Below are positions 41,611 through 50,640 of a DNA stretch of 53,816 nt, piece by piece. The notes beneath the pieces were generated by a model that worked only from the letters and a program-made list of their open reading frames with translations, was not told the DNA's origin and searched no databases. Made by a program: the position numbers and the translations under genes. Numbering within the stretch: the stretch's first letter is position 1; the number at the start of each line of letters is the position of its first letter. Source of the DNA: Pseudomonas reidholzensis (lineage in GTDB: Bacteria; Pseudomonadota; Gammaproteobacteria; Pseudomonadales; Pseudomonadaceae); contig NZ_UNOZ01000001.1 in NCBI RefSeq assembly GCF_900536025.1, forward strand, positions 1-53,816, written 5' to 3'.

Positions 41611-43767
41611 GTGGAACCTGAAGTCAGTCGAGCCCCACTCAGTCACGATCCCCGCAGCCAGCACGATGACCCGTTGCTGGACAGCCTGCTGACCCTGTGT
41701 GTCCTGCACCAGAAGCCCGCCAGCCGGGCCATGCTGACCACCGGCCTGCCGTTGCCGGCTCAGCGCCTTAATGCCGAGTTGCTGCCCCGCGCGGCGGCTC
41801 GCGCCGGCCTGCAGGGGCGCCTGCTGCAGCGCAAGCTGGAGCAGATCCCGACGATCGCCATGCCGGCCATGCTGCTGCTCAAAGAGGGCCGCAGCGCCGT
41901 CCTGCTTGGCTGGGAGAATGCCGACACTGCGCGCCTGCTGCTCAGCGAAAGCGACGGCGGCGAGGTGCTGGTGAGCCGTGAGGCGCTGCTCGGCGATTAC
42001 AGCGGCAAGGTGTTTTTCGCCCAGCCGCAGCACAAGTACGACGTCAACCACGGCAACCTGATCCCGCGCACCAAGTCCTGGTTTCGCGACACCCTGCTGC
42101 GCAGCAAATGGCTGTACATCGACGCCATCGCCGCCAGCCTGGTGATCAACCTGATCGCCCTCGCAGCGCCATTGTTCGTGATGAACGTGTACGACCGGGT
42201 GGTACCGAACCAGGCCACGTCGACCCTCTGGGTGCTGGCAGTCGGCATTACCGGCGCCTACGTCTTCGACCTGATCCTCAAGGGCCTGCGCAGCCTGTGC
42301 CTGGACCTGGCGGGCAAGAAAACCGACCTGATCATCTCGGCGACCCTGTTCGAACGGATCGTCGGCATGTCGATGAAGTACCGCCCGGCGCGGGTCGGCA
42401 GCTTTGCCCAGAACATCCACGAGTTCCAGGGGCTGCGCGACTTCCTCGCGTCACTGACTCTGACCAGCCTGATCGACCTGCCGTTCACCGTGCTGATCCT
42501 GATCGTCATCTCGATCATCGGGGGCCATCTGGTGTGGATCCCGATCCTGGCCTTCCCGCTGGCCCTGGGCATCGGCTATGCCCTGCAAAAACCGCTGATG
42601 TCGACCATGGAGCGGACCATGGCGCTGGCCTCCGAGCGCCAGTCCAGCCTGATCGAAACCCTCGCTGGGCTAGACGCGGTCAAGGTCAACAATGCCGAAA
42701 GCGAGCGCCAGTACATGTGGGAGCAGACCCTCGGCACCCTTAGCCGGCTGGAGCTGCGGGTCAAGGTGCTGTCGGGCCTGGCGATGAACATCACCCTGCT
42801 GATCCAGCAGTTGGCGGGCGTCGCGATGATCTGCGTGGGGGTCTACCTGATCATCGACGGCAACCTGAGCATGGGCGGCCTGGTCGCCTGCTACATGCTC
42901 AGTGGCCGAGCGCTTGGCCCGCTGGGCCAGCTCAACGGTTTGCTGGCCCGTTACCAGCAGGCCAAGGTGACCATGGTCGCGACTGACCAGATGATGGACC
43001 TGCCCCAGGAGCGCAACTTCGAGGAGCGCCCGCTGAGCCGACAGGTACTGCAAGGCGCCATCGAATTCCGCGGGGTCGACTTCACTTACCCGAACCAGCA
43101 GAACCAGGCGCTCAAGGGTATCAACCTGACCATTCGCCCGGGCGAAAAAGTCGGCATCATTGGCCGCAGCGGCTCGGGCAAGAGCTCGCTGGCCAAGCTG
43201 ATCGTCGGCCTCTACGAGGCGGACAATGGCTCGCTCTTGGTCGACGGCGTAGACATCCGCCAGATCGACGTCAGCGAGCTGCGCCACAACATCGGTTACG
43301 TGCCTCAGGACATCCAGCTGCTCGCCGGCACCCTGCGTGACAACCTGGTCAGCGGTGCGCGCTACATCGAAGACGAAATGATCCTCCAGGCTGCCGAGCT
43401 CTCCGGTGTTCACGAGTTCGCCAGGCTGCACCCCGACGGCTATGAGCTTCAGGTCGGCGAACGGGGCCAGAACCTCTCCGGCGGCCAGCGGCAGAACGTC
43501 GCCCTGGGCCGTGCCTTGCTGCTCAACCCGCAGATCCTGCTGCTCGACGAACCGACCGCGTCCATGGACAACACCGGTGAAGAGCGGCTCAAGCAGCGCC
43601 TGCAGGCGGTGATCGAGCACAAGACCGTGCTGTTGGTCACCCACCGCGCCTCGCTGCTGACGCTGGTCGACCGGTTGATCGTCATCGACCGTGGCCAGGT
43701 GGTCGCCGATGGCTCGAAAGCCACGGTCATGGATGCGCTGAAGAAGGGGCAGATCAGTGTTGCATAA
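41611..43767 (+). CDS. lapB: LapB copy 1, type I secretion ABC transporter
   Basis: A 718-residue inner-membrane ATPase that powers adhesin export. It has an N-terminal C39-like domain (about 20-150) that does not show the catalytic Cys and His arrangement of bacteriocin-processing peptidases, so it should bind but not cut the substrate; a six-helix membrane domain (about 165-440); and a nucleotide-binding domain with Walker A GRSGSGKSS (near 515), signature LSGGQRQ (near 620) and Walker B ILLLDEPTAS (near 640). The GTG start has aggaag upstream and matches the start of the second copy. It overlaps lapC by 11 bases. It differs from copy 2 by only scattered residues. Its divergent neighbour is the giant adhesin, the likely substrate. 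Confidence 0.95.
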   Translation: MEPEVSRAPLSHDPRSQHDDPLLDSLLTLCVLHQKPASRAMLTTGLPLPAQRLNAELLPRAAARAGLQGRLLQRKLEQIPTIAMPAMLLLKEGRSAVLLGWENADTARLLLSESDGGEVLVSREALLGDYSGKVFFAQPQHKYDVNHGNLIPRTKSWFRDTLLRSKWLYIDAIAASLVINLIALAAPLFVMNVYDRVVPNQATSTLWVLAVGITGAYVFDLILKGLRSLCLDLAGKKTDLIISATLFERIVGMSMKYRPARVGSFAQNIHEFQGLRDFLASLTLTSLIDLPFTVLILIVISIIGGHLVWIPILAFPLALGIGYALQKPLMSTMERTMALASERQSSLIETLAGLDAVKVNNAESERQYMWEQTLGTLSRLELRVKVLSGLAMNITLLIQQLAGVAMICVGVYLIIDGNLSMGGLVACYMLSGRALGPLGQLNGLLARYQQAKVTMVATDQMMDLPQERNFEERPLSRQVLQGAIEFRGVDFTYPNQQNQALKGINLTIRPGEKVGIIGRSGSGKSSLAKLIVGLYEADNGSLLVDGVDIRQIDVSELRHNIGYVPQDIQLLAGTLRDNLVSGARYIEDEMILQAAELSGVHEFARLHPDGYELQVGERGQNLSGGQRQNVALGRALLLNPQILLLDEPTASMDNTGEERLKQRLQAVIEHKTVLLVTHRASLLTLVDRLIVIDRGQVVADGSKATVMDALKKGQISVA

Positions 43768-45133
43768 GCTCGATGTGGGGCACTTCAAGGACAACCTGCG
43801 GCGCTATTTCAAAGGCTCTGACTCGCTCAACGGGCAGCCCCTGCCCGAGGTCAACAAGGCCTTGATCGAGGATGCCCCACGGGTGGTGCGGATGACCATC
43901 TGGGGGGTGATCGCGTTTTTCCTGTTCCTGATCGTCTGGGCTTGTGTGGCGCCGATCGATGAAGTGACCCGAGGGGAGGGCAAGGCGATCCCCTCGTCCA
44001 AGGTGCAGAAGATCCAGAACCTCGAGGGCGGCATCGTCGCCGAGATCTTCGCCAAGGAAGGTGAGATCGTCGAGGTTGGCCAGCCCTTGCTGCGCCTCGA
44101 TGAAACCCGCTTTGCCTCGAACAAGGGCGAAACCGAAGCTGAGCGGGTGGCCATGGCCATGCGTGTGGAGCGGCTGAGTGCCGAGGTCGAAGAAGTGCCG
44201 TTGAAGATCGACGAGCAATTGCGCGAGGCATCACCGCGCCAGGCAGACAGCGAAGAGTCCTTGTACCAGAGCCGCCGGCAGCAGTTGCACGACGAAATCG
44301 GCGGCCTCGAGCAGCAACTGGTGCAGCGTCAGCAGGAGCTGCGCGAGTACACCTCCAAGCGTGCCCAGTACGCCAGCGGCCTGCAGCTGCTGCGCCAGGA
44401 GATCGCCATGTCCGAGCCGCTGGTGGCCCGGGGCGCAATCTCCCAGGTCGAGATCCTCCGTCTGCGCCGTTCCGAGGTCGAGAACCGCGGTGAGATGGAC
44501 GCCACCACCCTGGCCATTCCGCGCGCCGAAGCGGCCATCAAAGAGATCCAGAGCAAGATCGAGGAGACCCGCGGCAAGTTCCGCAGCGATGCCCTGACCC
44601 AGCTCAACGAGGCGCGCACCGAGCTGAGCAAGGCCACCGCGACCGGCAAGGCCCTGGATGACCGGGTCAACCGCACCCTGGTGACCTCACCGGTGCGCGG
44701 AATCGTCAAGCAGCTGCTGGTCAATACCATCGGTGGGGTGATCCAGCCCGGCAGCGACATCATCGAGATCGTCCCGCTGGATGACAGCCTGGTGGTCGAG
44801 GCGAAGATCCTGCCCAAGGACATTGCCTTCCTGCATCCCGGGCAGGAAGCCACGGTCAAGTTCACCGCCTATGACTACACCATTTATGGCGGGCTGACGG
44901 CCAAGCTCGAACAGATCGGCGCCGACACCATCACCGATGAAGACAAGAAGACCACGTACTACCTGATCCGCTTGCGCACCGAGCGCAGCCATCTGGGGAC
45001 TGACGAGAAGCCGTTGTTGATCATCCCCGGGATGGTCGCCACGGTGGACATCATGACCGGCAAGAAGACCATCATGAGCTACTTGCTCAAGCCGATCATC
45101 AAGGCCCGTGGGGAGGCGCTGCGCGAGCGCTAG
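43757..45133 (+). CDS. lapC: LapC copy 1, HlyD-type membrane fusion protein
   Basis: A 458-residue periplasmic adaptor that joins the LapB ATPase to a TolC-type outer-membrane channel. A short cytoplasmic N-terminus (1-45) is followed by one membrane helix (about 46-66), a lipoyl/beta-barrel half (about 75-125), a long coiled-coil hairpin (about 130-300, rich in Glu, Gln, Arg and Leu), and the second lipoyl and beta-barrel half with the family motif near VTSPVRGIV. The GTG start lies inside the end of lapB, so the two are translationally coupled. The second half is almost identical to copy 2, whereas the first half has many replacements. No lapE follows it. Confidence 0.94.
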   Translation: MLHKLDVGHFKDNLRRYFKGSDSLNGQPLPEVNKALIEDAPRVVRMTIWGVIAFFLFLIVWACVAPIDEVTRGEGKAIPSSKVQKIQNLEGGIVAEIFAKEGEIVEVGQPLLRLDETRFASNKGETEAERVAMAMRVERLSAEVEEVPLKIDEQLREASPRQADSEESLYQSRRQQLHDEIGGLEQQLVQRQQELREYTSKRAQYASGLQLLRQEIAMSEPLVARGAISQVEILRLRRSEVENRGEMDATTLAIPRAEAAIKEIQSKIEETRGKFRSDALTQLNEARTELSKATATGKALDDRVNRTLVTSPVRGIVKQLLVNTIGGVIQPGSDIIEIVPLDDSLVVEAKILPKDIAFLHPGQEATVKFTAYDYTIYGGLTAKLEQIGADTITDEDKKTTYYLIRLRTERSHLGTDEKPLLIIPGMVATVDIMTGKKTIMSYLLKPIIKARGEALRER

Positions 45134-45148
45134 GCGAGTGATTGCGTG

Positions 45149-45184
45149 TCGGCCTCTTCGCGGGGCAAGCCCGCTCCCACAGGG
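45149..45184 (+). repeat. REP element, left copy
   Basis: A P. putida-type repetitive extragenic palindrome (cggcctcttcgcgg, then gcaagcccgctcccacagg). It is the inverted partner of the copy at 45284-45320. Confidence 0.8.
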
Positions 45185-45283
45185 ATGGCGCTGTTCTGGA
45201 GATTTGCGCGGTCCCTGTGGAGATCACCCAGCCTTTATGGCTGCGCTGTTGCGCATGGAACAGGAAAGGGCAGCGCCGCTTAA

Positions 45284-45320
45284 CCCTGTGGGAGCGGGCT
45301 TGCCCGCGAAGAGGCCGGCC
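45284..45320 (-). repeat. REP element, right copy (inverted)
   Basis: The reverse complement of the left REP with one or two changes (ccctgtgggagcgggcttgc, then ccgcgaagaggccg). The pair lies between the two converging lapC genes, a usual location for REP pairs, where they can act in mRNA end stability or termination. Confidence 0.8.
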
Positions 45321-45357
45321 CTGGCACCACAGGCCCGCCATGGCCCATTAACGCGAA

Positions 45358-45376
45358 AGGGCCGCAAAGCGGCCCT
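45358..45376 (-). terminator. Terminator-like hairpin for lapC copy 2
   Basis: A perfect eight-base stem (AGGGCCGC and its complement) around AAA/TTT, about 20 bases past the lapC stop on the minus strand and followed there by a short T-containing stretch. Confidence 0.6.
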
Positions 45377-45396
45377 CGTGATGACTGAACACCAGA

Positions 45397-46773
45397 TCAA
45401 CGCTCGCGCAAGGCCTCGGACCGCGCCTTGACGATCGGCTTGAGCAGATAGCTCATGATGGTCTTCTTGCCCGTCATGATATCCACCGTAGCCACCATCC
45501 CCGGAATGATCAGCAGCGGCTTCTCATCCGTCCCCAGGTGGCTGCGGTCGGTGCGCAGGCGAATCAGGTAGTACGTGGTCTTCTTGTCTTCATCGGTGAT
45601 GGTGTCGGCACCGATCTGTTCAAGTTTGGCCTTCAGCCCGCCATAGATCGTGTAGTCGTAGGCGGTGAACTTGACCGTGGCTTCCTGCCCCGGGTGCAGG
45701 AAGGCGATGTCCTTGGGCAGGATCTTCGCCTCGACCACCAAGGTATCGTCCAGCGGAACGATCTCGATGATGTCGCTGCCCGGCTGGATCACCCCACCAA
45801 TGGTGTTCACCAACAGCTGCTTGACGATGCCGCGCACCGGCGAGGTCACCAGGGTGCGGTTGACCCGATCGTCCAGCGCCTTGCCGGTGGCCGTAGCCTT
45901 GCTCAGCTCGGTGCGGGCTTCGTTGAGCTGGGTCAGGGCTTCGCTGCGGAACTTGCCGCGAGTCTCTTCGATCTTGCTCTGCACTTCCTTGATGGCCGCT
46001 TCGGCCCGCGGAATAGCCAGGGTCGTGGCGTCCAGTTGCCCGCGGTTTTCCACCTCGGAGCGGCGCAGGCGCAGGACCTCCACCTGGGAGATCGCACCTT
46101 GCGCCACCAGCGGCTCGGACATGCCGATTTCCTGACGCAACAACTGCAGGCTGTTGGCGTACTGGCCGCGCTTGGAGTTGAACTCGCGCAGCTCCTGCTG
46201 GCGCTGCACCAGTTGCTGCTCGAGCCCGCCGATCTCGTCATGCAGTTGCTGGCGACGGCTCTGGAACAACGACTCTTCGTTGCTCGCCTGATGCGGCGCA
46301 GCCTTGCGCAACACATCGTCGATCTGCAGCGGGCGGTCTTCGACCTCGGCGCTCAGGCGCTCGACGCGCATGGCCATGGCCAGGCGGTCGGCTTCGGTTT
46401 CGCCCACGTTGGACGCGAAGCGGGTTTCATCCAGGCGCAGCAGGGGTTGGCCAACCTCGACGATCTCCCCCTCCTTGGCGTAGATCTCGGCAATGATGCC
46501 GCCCTCGAGGTTCTGGATCTTCTGCAGCTTGGACGACGGGATCGCCTTGCCTTCGCCGCGGGTGACTTCATCGATCGGGGCCAGGCTGGCCCAGACGATC
46601 AGGAACAGGAAGAACGCAATCACCCCCCAGATCGTCAGGCGCGCCACACGCGGCGCATCTTCGACCAGCGATTTGCGCACTTCGGGCAGCGGTTCGCCGG
46701 CAAATGTCTCGGCGCCTTTGAAGTAGCTGCGCAAATTGTCCTTGAAACGGCTCACATCCAGCTTAAGCGACAC
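45397..46773 (-). CDS. lapC: LapC copy 2, HlyD-type membrane fusion protein
   Basis: The second 458-residue adaptor with the same layout as copy 1: one N-terminal membrane helix, a lipoyl domain, a long coiled-coil hairpin and a C-terminal beta-barrel half. It is the last gene of lapE-lapB-lapC on the minus strand and overlaps lapB by 11 bases, as in the other copy. The first 250 residues differ from copy 1 at many places (for example SRFKDNLRSYFKGAETFAG against GHFKDNLRRYFKGSDSLNG). The last 200 are nearly the same in protein but carry many silent base changes, so the duplication is not recent. This copy sits where KT2440 has its single lapC. Confidence 0.95.
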   Translation of the reverse strand: MSLKLDVSRFKDNLRSYFKGAETFAGEPLPEVRKSLVEDAPRVARLTIWGVIAFFLFLIVWASLAPIDEVTRGEGKAIPSSKLQKIQNLEGGIIAEIYAKEGEIVEVGQPLLRLDETRFASNVGETEADRLAMAMRVERLSAEVEDRPLQIDDVLRKAAPHQASNEESLFQSRRQQLHDEIGGLEQQLVQRQQELREFNSKRGQYANSLQLLRQEIGMSEPLVAQGAISQVEVLRLRRSEVENRGQLDATTLAIPRAEAAIKEVQSKIEETRGKFRSEALTQLNEARTELSKATATGKALDDRVNRTLVTSPVRGIVKQLLVNTIGGVIQPGSDIIEIVPLDDTLVVEAKILPKDIAFLHPGQEATVKFTAYDYTIYGGLKAKLEQIGADTITDEDKKTTYYLIRLRTDRSHLGTDEKPLLIIPGMVATVDIMTGKKTIMSYLLKPIVKARSEALRER

Positions 46774-48919
46774 TGATCTGCCCCTTCTTCAACGCATCCA
46801 TGACCGAGGCTTTCGGGCCGTCGGCGACCACTTGGCCACGGTCGATGACGATCAACCGGTCGACCAGCGACAGCAACGAGGCGCGGTGGGTCACCAGCAC
46901 GACGGTCTTGTGTTCGATCACTGCCTGCAAGCGTTGCTTGAGGCGCTCTTCACCGGTGTTGTCCATGGACGCGGTCGGTTCGTCGAGCAGCATGATCTGC
47001 GGGTTGAGCAGCAACGCACGGCCCAGGGCGACGTTCTGCCGCTGGCCGCCGGAGAGGTTCTGGCCGCGCTCGCCGACTTGCAGCTCGTAGCCGTCCGGGT
47101 GCAGGCGGGCAAACTCATGCACCCCTGCCAGTTCCGAGGCTTGCAGGATCAGCTCGTCCTCGACGTAGCGCGCGCCGCTGACCAGGTTGTCGCGCAGGGT
47201 GCCGGCGAGCAGTTGGATGTCCTGGGGCACGTAGCCGATGTTGTGGCGCAGCTCGCTGACGTCGATCTGGCGGATGTCCACGCCGTCGACCAAGAGCGAG
47301 CCGGCGTCCGACTCGTAGAGGCCGACGATCAGCTTGGCCAGCGAGCTCTTGCCCGAGCCGCTGCGGCCAATGATGCCGACTTTTTCGCCCGGGCGAATGG
47401 TCAGGTTGATGCCCTTGAGTGCCTGGTTCTGCTGGTTCGGGTAGGTGAAGTCGACCCCGCGGAACTCGATGGCGCCTTGCAGTACCTGGCGGCTCAGCGG
47501 GCGCTCCTCGAAGTTGCGCTCCTGGGGCAGGTCCATCATCTGGTCGGTGGCGACCATGGTCACCTTGGCCTGTTGATAACGTGCCAGCAAACCGTTGAGC
47601 TGGCCCAGCGGGCCGAGCGCGCGACCGCTGAGCATGTAGCAGGCCACCAGGCCGCCCATGCTCAGGTTGCCGTCGATGATCAGGTAGACGCCGACACAGA
47701 TCATCGCGACGCCGGCCAGCTGCTGGATCAGCATAGTGATGTTCATTGCCAGGCCCGACAGCACCTTGACCCGCAATTCGAGGCGGCTAAGGGTGCCGAG
47801 GGTCTGTTCCCACATGTACTGGCGTTCGCTTTCGGCGTTGTTGACCTTGATCGCATCAAGGCCGGCCAGCGTTTCGATCAGGCTGGACTGGCGCTCGGAG
47901 GCCAGCGCCATGGTCCGCTCCATGGTCGACATCAGCGGTTTTTGCAGGGCATAGCCGATGCCCAGGGCCAGCGGGAAGGCCAGGATCGGGATCCACACCA
48001 GATGGCCGCCAAGAATGGCGATGACGATCAATATCAGTAGGGTGAACGGCAGATCGATCAGGCTGGTCAGGGTCAGTGATGCGAGAAAGTCGCGCAGCCC
48101 CTGGAACTCATGGATGTTCTGGGCAAAGCTGCCGACCCGCGCTGGGCGGTACTTCATCGACATGCCGACGATCCGCTCGAACAGGGTCGCCGAGACGATC
48201 AGGTCGGTCTTCTTGCCGGCGAGGTCCAGGCACAGGCTGCGCATGAGCTTGAGCACCAGGTCGAAGACGTAGGCACCCATGATGCCGATGGCCAGCACCC
48301 AGAGGGTCGAGGTGGCCTGGTTGGGCACCACCCGGTCATACACGTTCATCACGAACAGCGGCGCCGCCAGGGCGATCAGGTTGATCACCAGGCTCGCGGC
48401 GATGGCGTCGACGTACAGCCACTTGCTGCGCAGCAGGGTGTCGCGGAACCAGGACTTGGTCCGCGGGATCAGGTTGCCGTGGTTGACGTCGTACTTGTGC
48501 TGCGGCTGGGCGAAGAACACCTTGCCGCTGTAGTCCTCGAGCAGCGCTTCACGGCTGACCAGCACTTCGCCGCCGTCGCTCTCGCTGAGCAGCAGGCGCG
48601 CGCTGTCGGTGTTTTCCCAGCCGAGCAGGACGGCGCTGCGGCCCTCTTTGAGCAGCAGCATGGCCGGCATGGCGATAGTCGGGATCTGCTCCAGCTTGCG
48701 CTGCAGCAGGCGCCCCTGCAGCCCGGCCCGGGCCGCCGCACGGGGCAGCAGCTCAGGGTCCAGGCGCTGGGAGGGCAAAGGCAGCCCGGTGGTCAGCATG
48801 GCCCGGCTGGCGGGCTTCTGATGCAGAACACACAGGGTCAGCAGGCTATCCAGTAAAGGATCGTCATGCTGGCTGCGCGGATCGTGACTGAGTTGAACTC
48901 GACTGACTTCGGATTCCAC
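46763..48919 (-). CDS. lapB: LapB copy 2, type I secretion ABC transporter
   Basis: A 718-residue ABC exporter of the same length as copy 1, with a C39-like N-terminal domain lacking an evident active site, a membrane domain and an ATPase domain (GRSGSGKSS, LSGGQRQ, IMLLDEPTAS). It starts at GTG, 44 bases after lapE. The DNA is roughly 90% identical to copy 1 in stretches compared by eye, with most changes silent, so both copies are under selection to keep their protein sequence. It should export the adhesin encoded divergently at 50641, and possibly both adhesins. Confidence 0.95.
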   Translation of the reverse strand: MESEVSRVQLSHDPRSQHDDPLLDSLLTLCVLHQKPASRAMLTTGLPLPSQRLDPELLPRAAARAGLQGRLLQRKLEQIPTIAMPAMLLLKEGRSAVLLGWENTDSARLLLSESDGGEVLVSREALLEDYSGKVFFAQPQHKYDVNHGNLIPRTKSWFRDTLLRSKWLYVDAIAASLVINLIALAAPLFVMNVYDRVVPNQATSTLWVLAIGIMGAYVFDLVLKLMRSLCLDLAGKKTDLIVSATLFERIVGMSMKYRPARVGSFAQNIHEFQGLRDFLASLTLTSLIDLPFTLLILIVIAILGGHLVWIPILAFPLALGIGYALQKPLMSTMERTMALASERQSSLIETLAGLDAIKVNNAESERQYMWEQTLGTLSRLELRVKVLSGLAMNITMLIQQLAGVAMICVGVYLIIDGNLSMGGLVACYMLSGRALGPLGQLNGLLARYQQAKVTMVATDQMMDLPQERNFEERPLSRQVLQGAIEFRGVDFTYPNQQNQALKGINLTIRPGEKVGIIGRSGSGKSSLAKLIVGLYESDAGSLLVDGVDIRQIDVSELRHNIGYVPQDIQLLAGTLRDNLVSGARYVEDELILQASELAGVHEFARLHPDGYELQVGERGQNLSGGQRQNVALGRALLLNPQIMLLDEPTASMDNTGEERLKQRLQAVIEHKTVVLVTHRASLLSLVDRLIVIDRGQVVADGPKASVMDALKKGQISVA

Positions 48920-48963
48920 GCGGCGCTCTCTTTATCCTTTCGGGTGTACGGGAGATGTGCGCC

Positions 48964-50301
48964 TCAGTTCATGCCTGGCAGGCTCACATTGGGTTTCAGG
49001 TCGTTCTGCACAACGGTGGCCATCGGCGCAACCACGCCTTGGCTCTTGAGCAACTGACCCATGGTCGCCTTGATTCGATACTGGGTAAAGAGCTGCAGGG
49101 TTTTCACTTCGGCCAGGCGACGTTGCGCCGAGAAGGTTTCGTTCTCGCTGTCGAGCAGGTCGAGCAGGGTACGCTCGCCCAGGCTGAACTGCTGCTGATA
49201 GGCGCTGCGCACTTTGTTGCTGTGGTCGACGTACTGCTGGGCGATCGGCAGCTGGGCGTTGGCATTATCCATGGCATTCCAGGCCAGGCCCAGCTCTTCG
49301 TTGAGCTGACGCAGGGCATTGTTGCGGATATCCAGTGCCTGGTTGGCCAGGTACGACTTGGATTCCAGGTCTGCCTTGTTGCTGCCGCCATTGTACAGGT
49401 TGAAGTTCATCCGCAGCATGGCCTGCCACTCGTTGTTGTGGCCCTGCACGCCGTCGAGGTTGTTGTCAGCCGTACGTCCGAGTTCTGCATCGAAGCGCGG
49501 GTAAAAGGTAGACTTCGCGGTTTCGTATTGCTTCTCGGCGGCAGCGATGTCGGCTTCTGCCGAGCGCAGCACCGGGCTGTTCTCTACCAATTGATGACGG
49601 GCTTCGTCGAGGTTGGCCGGCAGCAGGTCGATGAACGGCGCTGGCGCGCTCAGCTCGTCCGGCATCTGCCCGACCACGCTCAGGTAGTTGGTGTTGGCAT
49701 CGGCCAGGTTGGTCTGCTCGGTGATCAGGTTGTTGCGGGCCTGGGCCTGGCGCGCTTCGGCCTGATCGAGGTCGGCATAGCGGCCGACGCCGCGGCTGGT
49801 ACGCAGTTTGATCTGGTCGAGCACACGGTCGTGGTTGCGCAGGTTGTCTTCTGCCAACTGCACCATCTCGCGGCGGGTCAGCACATCCAGGTACACCTGG
49901 GCAACGTTCAGCGCGGTGCGCTCGGAGGTGCCGAGCAGGTTGTAGGCGCGCGAGTTGACGGTGGCTTGCTGGCGGCCGACTTCGTTGGAGGTGGCGAAGC
50001 CGTCGAACACCATCTGCCGCAGGCGCAGGCTCGACTCACCGCGGTTGAGGGTTTCCCAGCGGTTGCCTGTGCTCGGGCTGTCAGTGCCTTCACGGCCATA
50101 ACCGGCTGTGATGTCGACTTTTGGCAGGTAGCCACCCTTGGCGGCACGCAATTGGTAGTCGGCGGCCACGCGGGCATTTACCCCAGCCTGGATTTCGGGA
50201 TGAACCTCGAGCGCTTTCTGCATGGCTTCAGGCAGGGTCTGGGCCTGTACGAAGCTGATGGAGAGCGCAAACGGAAGAGCTGTGAATACAAAAGCACGCA
50301 T
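48964..50301 (-). CDS. lapE: LapE, TolC-type outer-membrane channel
   Basis: A 445-residue outer-membrane efflux protein and the only one in the window. A signal peptide (about 1-20, ending FVQA) is followed by two tandem OEP repeats (about 25-215 and 235-425) of long helices and short strands, as in TolC. It has no lipobox, so it is a TolC-like and not a lipoprotein channel. In the Lap model the adhesin's retention module is lodged in this channel until LapG cuts. It begins the lapE-lapB-lapC operon and is divergent from the second adhesin. Because the other lapBC lacks a partner channel, this one probably serves both systems. Confidence 0.93.
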   Translation of the reverse strand: MRAFVFTALPFALSISFVQAQTLPEAMQKALEVHPEIQAGVNARVAADYQLRAAKGGYLPKVDITAGYGREGTDSPSTGNRWETLNRGESSLRLRQMVFDGFATSNEVGRQQATVNSRAYNLLGTSERTALNVAQVYLDVLTRREMVQLAEDNLRNHDRVLDQIKLRTSRGVGRYADLDQAEARQAQARNNLITEQTNLADANTNYLSVVGQMPDELSAPAPFIDLLPANLDEARHQLVENSPVLRSAEADIAAAEKQYETAKSTFYPRFDAELGRTADNNLDGVQGHNNEWQAMLRMNFNLYNGGSNKADLESKSYLANQALDIRNNALRQLNEELGLAWNAMDNANAQLPIAQQYVDHSNKVRSAYQQQFSLGERTLLDLLDSENETFSAQRRLAEVKTLQLFTQYRIKATMGQLLKSQGVVAPMATVVQNDLKPNVSLPGMN

Positions 50302-50494
50302 TTTTTAGTTGATCCCGAAGATGCTTGTTCCAAATCACGGCCAAAGCCGAGCCAGCCTGGTAAATGGCAGCCTGAATAACCGTAAGAAGTCGCTTCCGAA
50401 GAGGTACTGCTATTAGTACGAAAGGAAGGGTGACGAGCGGTAAAAATATCAATGTGACATTACGTTGCCGATTGTTTAGGATGGCGGGCAGAAG

Positions 50495-50508
50495 GTCAAT
50501 AGTTTGGC
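50495..50508 (+). promoter_or_regulatory. Putative FleQ site before adhesin 2
   Basis: gtcaatagtttggc agrees with the FleQ consensus GTCAATAAATTGAC at 11 of 14 positions. FleQ, a c-di-GMP-responsive regulator, is known to control lapA in P. putida. The site overlaps the -35 element of the promoter candidate. Confidence 0.4.
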
Positions 50509-50532
50509 ATAAAGTTAATTGCCAAATAGTAT
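50504..50532 (+). promoter_or_regulatory. Candidate sigma-70 promoter of adhesin 2
   Basis: A -35 TTGGCA (five of six to consensus), a 17-base spacer and a -10 TAGTAT (four of six). The -35 is also one arm of the inverted repeat TTGGCA-N10-TGCCAA, which could be a regulator site. The start codon is about 108 bases downstream. Confidence 0.4.
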
Positions 50533-50640
50533 AGACAGAAATTTGACGCCAATAGTTACTAATTTATTTCCTTCGCATAGCGGCTTATCCCGGCCGGCTA
50601 GGCATGAAGCCAAACAGAACGGCTAAATCCGGAGAGTCCA

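Larger units (their letters stand above)
50302..50640. other. Divergent promoter region between lapE and adhesin 2
   Basis: A 339-base AT-rich gap containing the promoters of lapE (minus) and adhesin 2 (plus). It holds a FleQ-like site and a sigma-70-type promoter candidate, described separately. Nothing gene-like is visible. Confidence 0.6.

Noticed and set aside
45538..48040. Plus-strand open frames at 45538-46776 and 46736-48040
   Set aside because: Antisense to lapC and lapB copy 2, whose protein families are clear.
50504..50525. Sigma-54-like TTGGCA...TTGC
   Set aside because: The spacing between the GG and GC elements is about three bases too long for a sigma-54 promoter.
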